Positions 49,841 to 61,839 of a DNA stretch of 64,000 bases are shown piece by piece. Positions within the stretch are counted from its first letter, which is position 1; each line of letters begins with the position of its first letter. Under the pieces are notes generated by a model. The model was not told where the DNA came from, did not search any database, and saw only the letters and a program-made list of their open reading frames with translations. The position numbers and the translations under genes were made by a program. Origin of the DNA: Saxidomus purpurata (taxonomy: Eukaryota; Mollusca; Bivalvia; Venerida; Veneridae); NCBI GenBank assembly GCA_022818135.1, contig JAFMSR010000003.1, positions 9,093,976-9,157,975 of the forward strand, given 5' to 3'.

Positions 49841-50048
49841 CCTATAGCAGATAACTGTACATTCTGTGGTTTCAATCAATATAATTACACATATTATTTC
49901 AAAAGTAATATGATATTATACAAAGAAAGCTTTGTGTTTGTAACTGAGAATCTTAATTGTTAGTACGTTGTATTACTAGAAACATTTTTGATTTATAAAA
50001 TTTCTGTATATATAAAAATGTGTTACTTAAAATGGGGCGCACTTTTGT

Positions 50049-50582
50049 CAAATAACGCTTAAAAGTCCATTACTAAGACCAAATCGAATTTTCTTTAACA
50101 TCTGGAATTACAGTTTAAAAACTGGCTTCTCAAACTTTACAATAGCCGTGGAGTATTTCCGTTTGAAATACTGCTGCAGAAAAACAAGTGAATGTTTTTA
50201 TATTTCCTTAGATTGAGCTAGGTGGTCTTTTTGTCATACTTTCGCTTTATTGCATGTTGTAAACAGTCAGAGATATACGTTGCACATCATATGAAGTAAA
50301 GTTATTTCAACTATGTTTCAAAGTAGGCATGGCTGCTTATTCATGTACATCCTATTTTCAGCCTCTCTCTGGAATTACAAAGATAATTGAAATCTGGAAA
50401 ACCTACTTTCGTTTATGAAAAGGCAAAATATAATTTATTAATTCTTTTGTTAAACTCAAATTTTCAGCACAGTATGGTCACATTTGATGCAGTATGTCAT
50501 ATTTTATCTTTTGAGAAGACGCCCGTTATAATTCCAGATTTAAAAGAAAAATTGATTTGGTCTTAGTAATGGACCTTTAAAG
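50049..50582. mobile_element. Foldback element
   Basis: The ends pair as inverted copies: agtccattactaagaccaaa (about 50066) with tttggtcttagtaatggacc (about 50555), and tctggaattacag with its complement. The inner arms are more diverged. No coding capacity. Confidence 0.65.
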
Positions 50583-51090
50583 CTTGTGTGGAGAATTGAG
50601 TTAAATAATTTCAAAATTGTTTTCAAAAAAGAAACCTCTTACCTTGTTTGTAGACGGTTTTCCGCTAGTGAGTCCCTTTATATAGTTGGATTTTAACGAC
50701 TTTAAGGCCACGTCTTATATTTACATTTTTTTTTCACTTCAAACGGGAAACATATTGATCTATTATTAGAATGAAGCTTAAAATAGTTATGTGTATCATA
50801 TTGGTATTCCAAAGCGATCTATAAATATGATAAAATACTTTTATAACCGCAATGTGGCTTTTTTAGCGACTGATACTAATTTATTTATTATCGATCCTAG
50901 ATGAATCGCTCTGGAGACTTACTGCAGTTGGAATCAACCTCGAAGAGAGAGCCAATGTGAGGAACCAATGGGAAAGTGCCCCACAAATGTGTCCGTCCAC
51001 CCGTCCGTCCTTCCATTTGTTCGTGTCCAGATGTTACTTTGTCATGTGTGAATGGATTTTCAAATCATCTGGCACAAATGTTAAGCAGAT
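50583..51090. other. Intergenic stretch, nothing recognised
   Basis: Contains gatgaatcgctctggagac-ttggaatcaacctcgaagaga (about 50900-50950), which resembles 28820-28865 and is probably a repeat fragment. Confidence 0.4.
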
Positions 51091-51495
51091 AAAGACGACG
51101 TGTCACGTGTTAGACCCAAGTCCCTACCCCGAAGGTCAAGGACACACTTGGGAGTTAGTAGGTAATGGGATCTTGTATATATGCACACATTCGTGTCCGG
51201 ACTGTAACTTTGTCATGTATTGAAGGATTTTAAAATAACTTGGCACAATATTCAGCACAACAAGACTCACGACCCTACCTCAAAGGTCAAGGTCACACTT
51301 AGAGTTTAAATATCATGGAATCCTGTATACATGGTAACTCTGTCATGCATGGAAGAAATTCAAAATTACATGACTCAGTTGTTTAGCACATGGAGATGGC
51401 ATGTCACGCCCAAGTCGTCCCACGTCTTTACCTTTAAGGTCAAAGTCACACTTAGAGGTCAGCCGTTTTAGATTCCTGTATATATGCTCTTGTTC
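51090..51495. repeat. Tandem repeat block W, copy B
   Basis: Counterpart of 41015-41500 (gaaggtcaaggacacacttg, cagcacaacaagactcacga). It joins block Y at the sequence gttcatggggttgc. Confidence 0.7.
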
Positions 51496-52870
51496 ATGGG
51501 GTTGCATAATCGAATAGGGAGCAGCCAATACTATTATTGTAAATCTAAACTATGTTCTATGTATGAAAAATGACGTTTATGAATCATTAAATTGTATTAA
51601 GTCATTAAAAAACAATACATTACAAAATACACACTGTCTTCTTCCCTTATTACAAAACTTTGGACGCATTTAATAGTAGGGTGACAATCAGTCCAAAAGG
51701 GCTCTATTTTTTAAGTAACCTGGACCCCCCAGTATAACAAGCTGAGTCATATATCAAAATGTTCGTAATAGATTGTAGTTTATGAAACTGCCGGCATAAA
51801 TTGGCATAAATGGTGGCGTTCCGAAAAATCTAAGTTTTTGTAGTACTGGTGGTCCAGATTTTTTTTTAAAGATTGTGTTTTGGTTTAAAACATAGAAATG
51901 TGTAAATGCACACTTAATATACAATTTTAGGATGTTTTTTTCATGAATTTAGGGAAATTTATGAAAAAAATGACAATTTTACCCGTAAGTGTGATCAATT
52001 TTTCGGTTTTGAGAGGTATTTTTTTAACAGCAGTTCATTTTTTTTACCAATTTGATACACTTATGTGACAAGAAATAAAATATGACTCATGGCTTATCAA
52101 AATAATTATTAAAGCAGTAAAAAGAGAACAAAATTTGAATGCAGATGCATTTAAAAGTGGGTGGAGTAATTTCACATGTATTTTCGCTCTAAGTTTACAT
52201 TGTTTGTTTGAACATTTTATTTATTTTACCTTCAATATTTTGTACTTCAACCAGATAGTTTCCAGCTTATATGTATTATTTAGCAAATTTTGATGTGCAG
52301 ATCATTTAGTAGAATCCAAGATGGCTTCCAAAATGGCCGCCATTTATACTAAAGTATGGTCAAATGTAAGGGTACTGGGCACTTTGAGTGTACTTTTCTT
52401 ATATTGATATATTCTTTACCAGCTTATATGCACAACTATTTTAAACAAGACACATTCATTCATTTGACCTCAAATATGAGTAATACTTTTGACTGAAAAC
52501 TACAGTTTTTAACAACATGGTCGAGTTTTGGAAAGCAAACACCGTTATTGTCTTGTTACACAGAGAATAGCTGAGCAGTCGAAACGGTGAAAACTGTTAC
52601 TAATTTCAGCTTCATTTTTCATACTGTTTCATCATATATTTTTTTTAGCTACAATTTCTGATTGCTTTATAAAATGTGGAAATTAATAAAAATATAGATA
52701 GGACAAAATTGATGAGTAACATTTAACAATATCACCTCTTCAAGTTTAGAAGTGGGAAAATTCAAATATGAAACAAGTAAACAATGTAAAACACAGATAA
52801 TTGTATACATATAAATCATGAATGAAAGGTACACTCTAAGTAAAATTTAGTATACATTTGTACTTAGTAT

Positions 52871-53114
52871 CTGCCTCCATGGCTAAGTGGTTAAGATTGC
52901 TGACTTGTAATCATAAAACTTCTCACTGATTGAAAGTCATGGGTTGGAGCCCCGCTACCAACCATGACTCTTTAATTGAGAAAGTTGGCAGTTTCTTACG
53001 GAGGAAAGGGGTCTAGTACTGGTCCTTCCAAGGAACGATGGTTAGGTAGATTGCCTGCCTGCTTATGACTGAAATACTGTTGAAAAACGGGCAGTAAACT
53101 TGAAATCAAACCGA
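52871..53114 (+). mobile_element. tRNA-derived SINE with 9-bp target duplication
   Basis: The head has an A box (ATGGCTAAGTGGTTAAG) and a B box (GGGTTGGAGCC); the tail ends in gttgaaaaacgggcagtaaac-aaatcaaacc, as in bivalve SINEs. It is flanked by acttagtat at 52862-52870 and 53115-53123. Confidence 0.82.
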
Positions 53115-53215
53115 ACTTAGTATATGATACAATGTATATTAAACACCATTTAACCTACATGTATTTCAAAAGTCAGTAAGCGTAACAAAATGTTTTGAAA
53201 GTGCACTAATAGCAA

Positions 53216-53704
53216 ATGAATGCATTAGGTCAGTCTGCCTGCCCAATTGTATCTGACATGGTGTTGTTAACCAAAGCCCTTGAAATTGTATGGGCCAGAC
53301 CTACTGAATTTGAAGGAGTTTTATTTTTCACAGGAGGTATCCAGTTTATGATGTCAGTTTTTGCTTGCATTGGTCAGTTGTATGGTGATGCTGGCTTTAA
53401 AGACTTCATGATGGATTCTGGTATTTTTGCAAGATTGACAGCAGAACATATTTTGTGTGGAAGAGATTTTGATAGATTTTTGATGCGTTCAATTTTGATG
53501 ATTAATGAGGTACTCAATCACAGGCTCTTTTTTCAGTTGCAGAAATCATCTGATGCAAATTCAAAATCTTTGCCTGCTCTCTAACTTGAGGAATTCAAAG
53601 CTATGAATCTCACCTCTGATGTTCAGGAGGAAGTTGTGCAAGAAATGGTAGAAGAAATTGAAAGTTCGTTTCTCCCTATCATTGCTGAACTCAGATCTGC
53701 ATGA
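53216..53704 (+). pseudogene. Decayed transposon-like ORF
   Basis: An open frame of 122 codons (53216-53584) continues in the same frame after one TAA to 53704 (LEEFKAMNLTSDVQEEVVQE...). The block ALEIVWARPTEFEGVLFFTG with IGQLYGDAGFKDFMMDSGI resembles a segment I associate with multicopy transposon-like proteins of molluscs and cnidarians; I cannot name the superfamily with confidence. It is truncated at both ends and inactivated by the stop. Confidence 0.5.
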
Positions 53705-54246
53705 AGATCTACCTCTAACTTGTTTAGATTTCTTGACGACAACGAACAGTAGTTCTCTCTTCCTCTCATACTGTACCTTGCGCCATCAAGGCATGGATTG
53801 TAGGATGTTTCTTGTTTGCTGCAAATCGAACAGTGTACAAAAGTACATGTTATCTTTGGCCAATATTTTACAAATAGTTAAAAACTCCAGACACGCCAGA
53901 AACGTGGTAATAGTTCTTCCACTGCCACTGCTGTAATATATGTAAATTGACATGCTGATACCAGACTTGGAGAGAGTCTTGGTCAGTAGTAAAAGCAAAA
54001 TTGATTGCCAGGGTCTACTTGAGAGAGAAGAAATCGTTTTCGTCTTTGGTGGTATGGTTGAAAAGCCTTTTATATTCGCTGTAATGATGTTATTTTTTAA
54101 TGACGAAATATAGTCCAGTCAGGAAGAAGCTGATGGTAGAATAATTATGCAATTGGCATAATAATTTTCTCTGTGGGATCAAGAAAGCCGTTTCTGTTAG
54201 TCCAGACAGAGATTGTTTGGTTCTGTTGGTTCATTACTACACATGT

Positions 54247-55105
54247 CTCCTTCCCTTATTTCAAAACTTTGGACACATTTAATGAGTATTTAATAACTTT
54301 TCCACAAACTCGTAGATTACGGGTTTTTTATAGCTTTGTTTACGGACCTTACGACCCGATTCATCAAAGCTCAGAAAAAAAGATTCGGATGATGTTTTGC
54401 TATCTTAAAACACTCAGATAATAGAATACATGGCGCCAACGTGAAAAATCAATGAAAACCCATTTTAATTACTACATATTAGACTATAATATTGAAACTG
54501 TAACCGTTCACCCAACTATGCAATACGTAGGGACTTAACGGAATTCCGTTCCATCATTTGTAAATAAAAACAGTATTAAGCCAATGGAAGTTCTGTAAAA
54601 TGTATACGTCACAGCATAATTAATCATGTAGATTTCGTCTCTTTCCGCCATATTGCTGGAGTGTATTATGCTTCGGGAATGGAAAAAAAGAAAAATCCAC
54701 ATTACCAGCTACAGGTAGGGAGGGGCAGGTATATCTGCTTTACAAATAGTTCTTTTTCATAATATTTAGACCCGGTGTAAATTATATTTGCACAGGATTT
54801 TTGCCTCTGCTTCCTACAAACTGACCTTTAGTCAGTGAAATTGTGGGAGGAGCCATGGTTATAAATAGTTTTGTCTATCAGTTCCTTGGTATCTAAAAAT
54901 AGCCAGTGTAAAATTAGCATCCGAGAATAATTAATGTTGTGAGAAAAGAGGTATTTAATTATCGCAATAGTCAAACATTATAGAAGTTACACAAGGATTT
55001 GGTATTATGCTAGTTACTAGAAACCTGTCCCAGTACCCATCTCCCAGTCATGCTTCAAAAACATGCGCGGCGTCTTTGATGTTTTGCATCAAAATTCGTC
55101 TTGTA
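54247..55105. repeat. Segmental duplication block Y, copy B (main part)
   Basis: Counterpart of 45400-46270. It carries on directly into block X copy B at attcgtcttgtaatataat, the point where copy A has the LINE fragment. Confidence 0.78.
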
Positions 55106-56044
55106 ATATAATTATAATGCTTTCCCATTCAAGGCCTTATTATATTACATTAAGGTTCGTGTTCTGTGTGCAAGGGGCCTGCTGCGGTATTCATCACCTT
55201 TAGTGGTAGTTCTAGTTGTTTTGGTTTTTTTAGGTTGGGGCGGAAAAACGGGTAGACTAAAACGGCAAAATGTCTTTCTGTCGTCTTGGCAGGGGCGATA
55301 GAACGGCAGAATGAAAGTGGGCATGAGCCACCATTTGCTAGACACGTCTGATTAACGGACTTGCAGAATTACGAGAAGCTACTACAACTCCACATAGGTT
55401 CTGTGCTTCTCAAAGGAAGATATCTCCGGTACAGCTTCAAACAATAATGAGCCCATTGTACTTGAATGGAACCAAGTTTGCGATCTAGGTGCTGTCAATG
55501 TTTTCTTTGTTTTCAGGGAATCTCAATGAGTAAACTTAATTCATTTAGTTACCATCAATTTTACCACTACATGTACTTTATCTGAAAAATATTGACTACC
55601 ATCATTCACTTTTTATTTACAGGTGCTAATCAACTGAGCTGCATTTGTATAGCGTGGATCATACAAGCGAAATATTCTACAGTGTACATGACTGTTTGCA
55701 GAGATAATAACTTTTCATTCTAAAGTTCATTTTCTTTTTGGACTTCATTTTACTTTCATCAGGAAAAAAAAGAAGACGTTTCATGGTAAACTTTTATTTC
55801 CTGTTAATAAAAGTAAACAAATGCAAAATTTATTGCTATTAAAGAAGCAATGTTTCTTGGAAAACACTTTTACCTATACATTGGTATAAATGTATTTAAC
55901 ACACATTATATATGAGCAAGTATAAAACAATTTCCTAAAATTGTAAGAACATATACAAATATAGCACTATTAAAACAGTCAAAAGATAAAACCCGCATTA
56001 TAATAATGTTAAACATATTTACATAATCATTTAATTAGTTTTAT

Positions 56045-56071
56045 CACGGACCTATATACACAAGGTCCGTG
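56045..56071. other. Conserved short hairpin, copy B
   Basis: Identical to the hairpin at 42404-42430 (cacggacct and aggtccgtg). Confidence 0.6.
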
Positions 56072-56849
56072 GTTTAATGTTTTTATTCAAACAACCTCTA
56101 AATTTCTTAAAGAGAAAAATCAAAAGTGTATAATTATATGACATAAATATCGTTCGATCTTGGATAAAATCGAACTTATTAAGTCCATGTATACAGTATG
56201 AAGAATTAATAGTAAACAAAGCAATGTATAAACATTATGCAGTATTCAAAAGCAATGTACAAACAATGTGCAGAATTAAAAAGCAATGTTTAAACAATGT
56301 ACAGTATTAACAGTCAGTATTTATTTTTGGAATATTCTCACAGTTAACTCTTTACTGACGTTTCGGCGTGTTGATCTTTATAAAAAAGATGACTATTTTA
56401 AAAACGCTAGTAGACACACTTAATTGAAACAGCTAAAAGGTCGAAATGTAACAGAAGTAAAGATTAAAATCTGCGACATTGCCCAAAATAATTATATCGA
56501 TGTGTTTTGATATACATGTTCTTCAAAGTCTTTGAAACAAACACTTAGTATTTCTCATAAAAATGATTTCCAATTATAGCTAATCATAAATCATTCTACA
56601 ACCTGTTACTACATTAAGAATTTGTGGTTCCAGCAAAGGGTCCATACGAAATATCCGTCTTAATCATGAGATCAAAATACAATTGCAATGTTTTCTTTAA
56701 AAAACAATCAGAGTTAAGGGTAGCTGGGTCACTAGATATGTCTTCTCAAAACAAAAGCCCTTAATCATCCTAGTAAAATTTCAATAGCAGTATCAGCATG
56801 AATAATCGCCAACAATCATTGTTGCGCTATTGGTATATGCCAAGCAAAA

Positions 56850-57585
56850 ATAATGTATATGTAACTGTTGTCGGAAAATTCTATATAATATCAGGTAAAA
56901 CAGGTATGTTTATCAGTATTATGAGAGCTAAATGTGACTTTTTCAGTTGTAAAAGAGCAATAGCTCAGTGGTTTGTGGCTTGGCGTTGTAATACTTGCAT
57001 TTTATAGTTACCAAAGGGGGTATGAGTTCGAGTCTTTCTTGAACCTTCAATATTTTTTCCTTTTTAAACTAAGTAGATCTAATATATCTATTTATCATAT
57101 TTTAACGTCGTATTATTTTTTGCTATTGTATTCGGTTTTTATTTTATATATAGCATTTTATTAAATAAAAACAATAATTATGAATATTCAAATGTGCCAG
57201 AATAGTTGCTGCAGCTGCTGTCAGAGTCTGTTGCATATGTTCATGACCTAAGATAAAAGTGTGAATGTTTTTTAATGATAAATTCCACTCACCTAAAATC
57301 ACATGAAAATTGTGCAAGATTTTTACGATTATCGACCGAGATTCGAACTCCAAACTCCACCGATCTTGACCTCGCCTTTTATTCCACTAGGCTAGTAATT
57401 ATTTCTGCAGGTCGTTTCGTTAAAACTTTAATTATAAAGACCACCGTATGGATTATATCAACATACCGAAGGTTACTATTGTCACGGTTTATGGTTTTAT
57501 ATCGATTCCCCCCATATCCAATAATGTTATGGTCACGACAATGTCCAAAATAAAGTTTTCTAGTTATATATCAGTTATATTTACA
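56850..57585. mobile_element. Copy-B-specific insertion with two tRNA-like heads
   Basis: Absent from the matching place in block X copy A (near 43695). It contains a plus-strand A/B-box pair (aatagctcagtggttt, about 56958, and gagttcgagtc, about 57025) and a minus-strand pair at about 57335-57405 (gagattcgaactcc on the plus strand). It is probably one or two SINE insertions. Confidence 0.55.
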
Positions 57586-57758
57586 AAATATCAGTCAAGA
57601 GATTCAGTGTAAATTGCTAGTGAACATATTTGTCTATACAACATAAAGTCCTAAAAATCAGTGTGCAGTGTCTTCACAAAATAGACTTTGTCTCCGAATT
57701 TGCAAAATAATAGAGATAACCATCACAGTACGATTCTGCTTTATTTTCTATGAGAATT

Positions 57759-58463
57759 TTACAGGTCTTCATGCCTTGCTACTTTTCTCAATAGGTTTTG
57801 AAGACAGTGTTCTACGGTCCCGCCTTTGCTATAGTAGAAAACAGTTTCCGTTTCCTTTGTGCAAGAGTCCGTGCAAATCCCCATGTACTTCCACTCGAAC
57901 CCCATCATCATGCCCTGATATGACCAGTTTATCTTACATCCGTCTCCGCGCGGAAACTGTAAAAAAAAAACAAAAAAAAACAAATCAAAGTATTGAAATA
58001 CTGATGGTAGGCGATTTCGAGAGATGTTGAGGTCGAATAAGGCGCATTTTAAGCAGTTTAATAGCCCACACTTCTCTTGTAAAAACTCAAGTTTAATTCA
58101 TTAAATATTCAGGTAAAATTAAGTGCATACAGAAGTTTCAAAACTGTTTCGTCATTGTATATATTTACTTTCAAGTTTCGTTTATATACTGTAAATACTG
58201 AGTGTACTTGTTGTCCACATATGATATAATTAAGGAAGCCTAATGAAATTAATTCCAATACTAATTCTTGACCCGGACAAAAACTGTTTACAGCAAAGAC
58301 CGATTTAGAAATTTCCGTTTCTATTTTAAGTACATGACCTTCTAGCTTATTTTCCGGAAATACTGAAAATAAGGCCCATAATATCTATTTTAAGATCAAG
58401 TCCCATAATATATATTTTAGATGATCAATACATACAGGATCTATTTGTTTATATAAGGCGCCT

Positions 58464-58548
<85 letters not shown>

Positions 58549-61458
58549 GAGATAAAGAGAGAGAGAGAGAGAGTAAATATCGTTCAATAAGCGCTGTAAT
58601 ATTTGTTCTATCTGTGGCAATTTTCTTTGAAAAGAGCATGACTAAAATCAATGTTATATACTAATTATATATATTGTAAATACCTCTCCAGAATTCTGTG
58701 TACCAAGTGCGCCTGCTAGTTTTGTTGCTCCATCCAATAAACCACCTAGATTTAGTCCGGCAACAGTTGTCCCTTGAAACGTTAAAATCAAATGTTAATG
58801 ACACTACACGAGTTCATTGAAAGTAGTTCAAGCATAACACATAGTAAGAAAATTATATTTCCAATCTATAACTTTTTCAACCAATTACAGATGTAATCTA
58901 AGTTCAATTGAACGACTTGATATTGTTCCACTGGAACCAAAATCAGTTTATTTGAAAGATTCAGATTATGTTTTGAAATAATTCAAAACATTATTTGAAA
59001 GATTACAGCAGCGCAAATATATGGAGAACCATACCACCAAGTATCAGAAATCTTCCTTCACTTAATTCATTTAAACACAACTACAAAAACATGCTATTAG
59101 ACTTAAGCATAAACTTTTAAATCATGTATTCATCGACTGTTTTATCGTGCATTCTTATTATAGCATTTATAATATCAGTTATTTGAATGTTTTCTTACAG
59201 TTACTATAGTGTATTGCTAATAAATGTATTTAATTCTTCATGATAAGAATTTAACATCTTTAATTCAGGTGTGTTTGTCGGGAGTAAATGAATGTGTTTT
59301 TATTATGCAACTGCCATGACGACGACCCGATAACACCTGTCTGATATTTTTGATATTGCGACGTCTGATATCACAGGACAGTGTTATTATGACACTGTCC
59401 TGATATCACGTTTTAGGCCCCGCCCACTTTAGACATTTAGTGAGATTTATGAAATAAGATCTAGGCTATTGTGGATTTCTAACACGCTACACTATAAATC
59501 AACATTTTAGAAGCTGCTTTAGGATACAGGGGCGCGTTTCATTAAAATTTCTGGGAATACAAGCAAACAGCACATCACATAAAATCGAAAAATGACTGTA
59601 GAATTTTTATTTTTGAATTAAATATAGTGTTGTCGGTATTCATTTTCTTAGTTAGAACATTATCTATCCATCTATAGCAATTTCGAATCAATTTTCGCGA
59701 AAAAGTTGATTTTCATTTTTTCACCCCCTTCCTATTTTCATAGTTATGTCTTATTACCTGAATGATATGAGCTGAAACGTTATAAGCCGCCTCTAAAAGG
59801 TGCACAAATGCTTTCTAGGTATGTTTTAATGTTCAGCATTTCCTATAAAGCATAATATTAACATGATTAACGGCGCTGAATTTAAAACGCCGATTTAAAC
59901 CATTGATGACGTCATAAATACAACGTAAATCACTAAATTTACTTCTTTGTTTTTAATTGTGACAAGGGAGAATTGAAGTCAGCTGCATAATAAATAGAAT
60001 ACAAGGTTACTGTCTTTTGATAACAGTTGATATCGAACTCGGATGAATATCGACCAGAAAGCCTCGGCAAACCTCGGCTTCCCTGGCCGATATCATCCTC
60101 GTCCGATATCAACTGTTATCAAAAGACAGTAACCTTGTATTCTCTATGTATCTGATATGTGTGTTTTTAATTATGTGGTATTTTTTTTCTAATTGATAGT
60201 TTTGTATTTGCTCTAATCTTTTTGTTTAGTTTTATCGAACGCCACATTGTAATTTGTTACATAATTTAATGTGTTATACCTTCGTAAAATAAAGAAATTA
60301 TTATTATTATTATTATTATTATAATTATTATTAAAATGGATTTAATATACAACTAGATGTTGTTTTTCACACAAAAACGTGTATCTCCCACCACAGGTAT
60401 GTGTAATAATTCAAAACATAAATTATTTTTATATTGCCTTCAAAAGAAAAAAACATCCGCTCAGAATTACTGAACCGGAAAATGACGACGATATGCACAA
60501 CTAGGCTTGGCACTAATCATTCATGTGAAGTTTGGATGAAATCCGCCTAGCGGTTTACGAGGAGCTCCGCGGACAAACTTAAGGTTAGGGTTATGATTCA
60601 CGAAATAGGATAATAACTCCGCTAAGAATCAAAGCACCGGTAAATGCCGACTATATACACAACTACACTTGGTACTAAACATTTCTACCAAGTTTCAGTC
60701 AAATCCTTTGCGCGGATAAACTTTGTGACGTACAGACAGACTGGCAGACAGACAAACATACAGCACCAAATCAATATACATGTATTTTCCACCACTAAGT
60801 AGGAGACAGAACTACAAGTGATGGTGTTAAAGTCCCAGGAGCACTTTGGTAGTAAAATTACTTGTAACTCTTGTATTACCAGTAAAGATGTCTTTACCGG
60901 TTATTTGTACAACAAACACCTGCCATAACGTTGCTTTTTAAATCGACGGTAAATGCTATATGTATGTATTTAGCGGAGTATTTTTTCAATGATATTGCAA
61001 AAATTAAGAAAGACTTCCTGACAACGCTTTTCAATGAAGAGGCGACAAAAATTTGAAAGAAAGGAATAAGTCAACACTGTTTTAGATAACACGGAACACA
61101 GTTCTATATTATTCTATATATCAGTATTCTATGTGCCAAGGGGCCTTTAACAAACTTGCCACATGTATATCTATACTCTTTCTGTATGACGCTAAGAACG
61201 ATTTTTAAATGATTTTTATTCATGTCAATTTTATGATTTTATTAGCCATTTAAAAAGTCGAAAGTGTTTGGTTATTTGACTACCTACACTAGCAGTAGTG
61301 TAGTCGGTTTGTTTAGTTCATATCTACTTTGCTTTTTTTGTTTTGTTTTTTCTTCCTTTTAGACACCGAACTACCAATAAAATAATAATACAAACGTTGT
61401 AGTACTTACAAAACATTGTAACCAAAAGAAAACCAAAAATCAGTTGCCCCTGCATCAT
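57759..61458 (-). CDS. Peptide gene B: predicted secreted four-cysteine peptide
   Basis: Three minus-strand exons: 61458-61410, 58772-58684 and 57956-57759. Lengths are 49, 89 and 198 bases, exactly as in gene A, giving 111 residues. The leader is MMQGQLIFGFLLVTMF. The middle segment (GLNLGGLLDGATKLAGAL) differs from A at several residues, for example Asp/Val, Ala/Asn, Asp/Gly, Ala/Thr and Ser/Asn. The 65-residue cysteine exon is identical to that of A in protein, despite five base differences, all synonymous. Splice sites are sound and there is no MITE in intron 1 near exon 2, so B probably keeps the ancestral arrangement. Its function is unknown; secretion and disulphide bonding are inferred. 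Confidence 0.82.
58466..58575. repeat. (GA)n and (GACA)n microsatellite
   Basis: GA repeats flank about 13 GACA units. It occupies the same relative position as the (GA)n at 45050-45098. Confidence 0.95.
59366..59408. repeat. Short hairpin
   Basis: tgatatca-c-aggacagtgt and acactgtcctgatatca form a stem of about 17 bp with a single bulge around a short loop. It may be the remnant of a foldback element. Confidence 0.65.
59996..60143. mobile_element. Hairpin MITE, 148 bp
   Basis: The arms start agaatacaaggttactgtct and end with the exact inverted form agacagtaaccttgtattct. About 60 bp per arm pair, with a few mismatches near the centre. It lies in peptide gene B intron 1. Confidence 0.8.
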
Positions 61459-61839
61459 TGATCTTCCGGTAGATATTGCTCGTGTAAATTGAGTCGCTCG
61501 CACAAAACGAAGTCTCTGAAGTTTAAAGGTATACTAGTATATTTTTCTTCCACAAAACAAGATGATACTTCATCTATACCGGTATGTGTAAACATGATAT
61601 GAATTGTATCTTCATACAATAGTCTACTTGACGGATACGTCCAACACAAAAATATTAGAAAGTCTTTTTTAAGTATGGTAAAGTTAGGTGGTCACAATTA
61701 GTTAATGGTTTGAATCACAGGCGTTCGATTAGTGACCCAAAAATGTACAGTTAAATGCTTTATATCTACAAGGTGAACAACATCGAATGGAAAAAATACA
61801 GTCATATGGGCTTGTACTACATTTCTCCAACAGTTTTTA

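Larger units (their letters stand above)
51675..54246. mobile_element. 2.6-kb insertion in block Y, copy B
   Basis: Copy A of block Y is continuous where copy B is interrupted. Near-identical 36-bp sequences (ttcccttat-acaaaactttgga, 51638-51674 and 54247-54283) bound the interruption. Inside are a SINE (52871-53114) and a transposon-like open frame (53216-53704). No inverted termini were found, so it could be a transposable element remnant or a duplication-associated insertion. Confidence 0.55.
55105..58440. repeat. Segmental duplication block X, copy B
   Basis: Counterpart of 41635-44600, including the last exon of peptide gene B. Compared with copy A it has an extra stretch of about 735 bp (56850-57585), and its minisatellite is reduced to three units (56218-56315). 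Confidence 0.8.
58605..61830. repeat. Segmental duplication block Z, copy B
   Basis: Counterpart of 46898-49090, with exons 1 and 2 of peptide gene B. Relative to copy A it contains extra DNA in intron 1 (about 58830-60440) that includes the hairpins at 59366 and 59996 and an ATT microsatellite at about 60298-60330. Confidence 0.78.

Noticed and set aside
41742..55345. Minus-strand frames with FILPFYRPC-DDRKTFCR in both duplicate copies
   Set aside because: The frames have different ends and frame-breaking differences outside the shared core, and there are no splice partners. This contrasts with the fully conserved cysteine exon.
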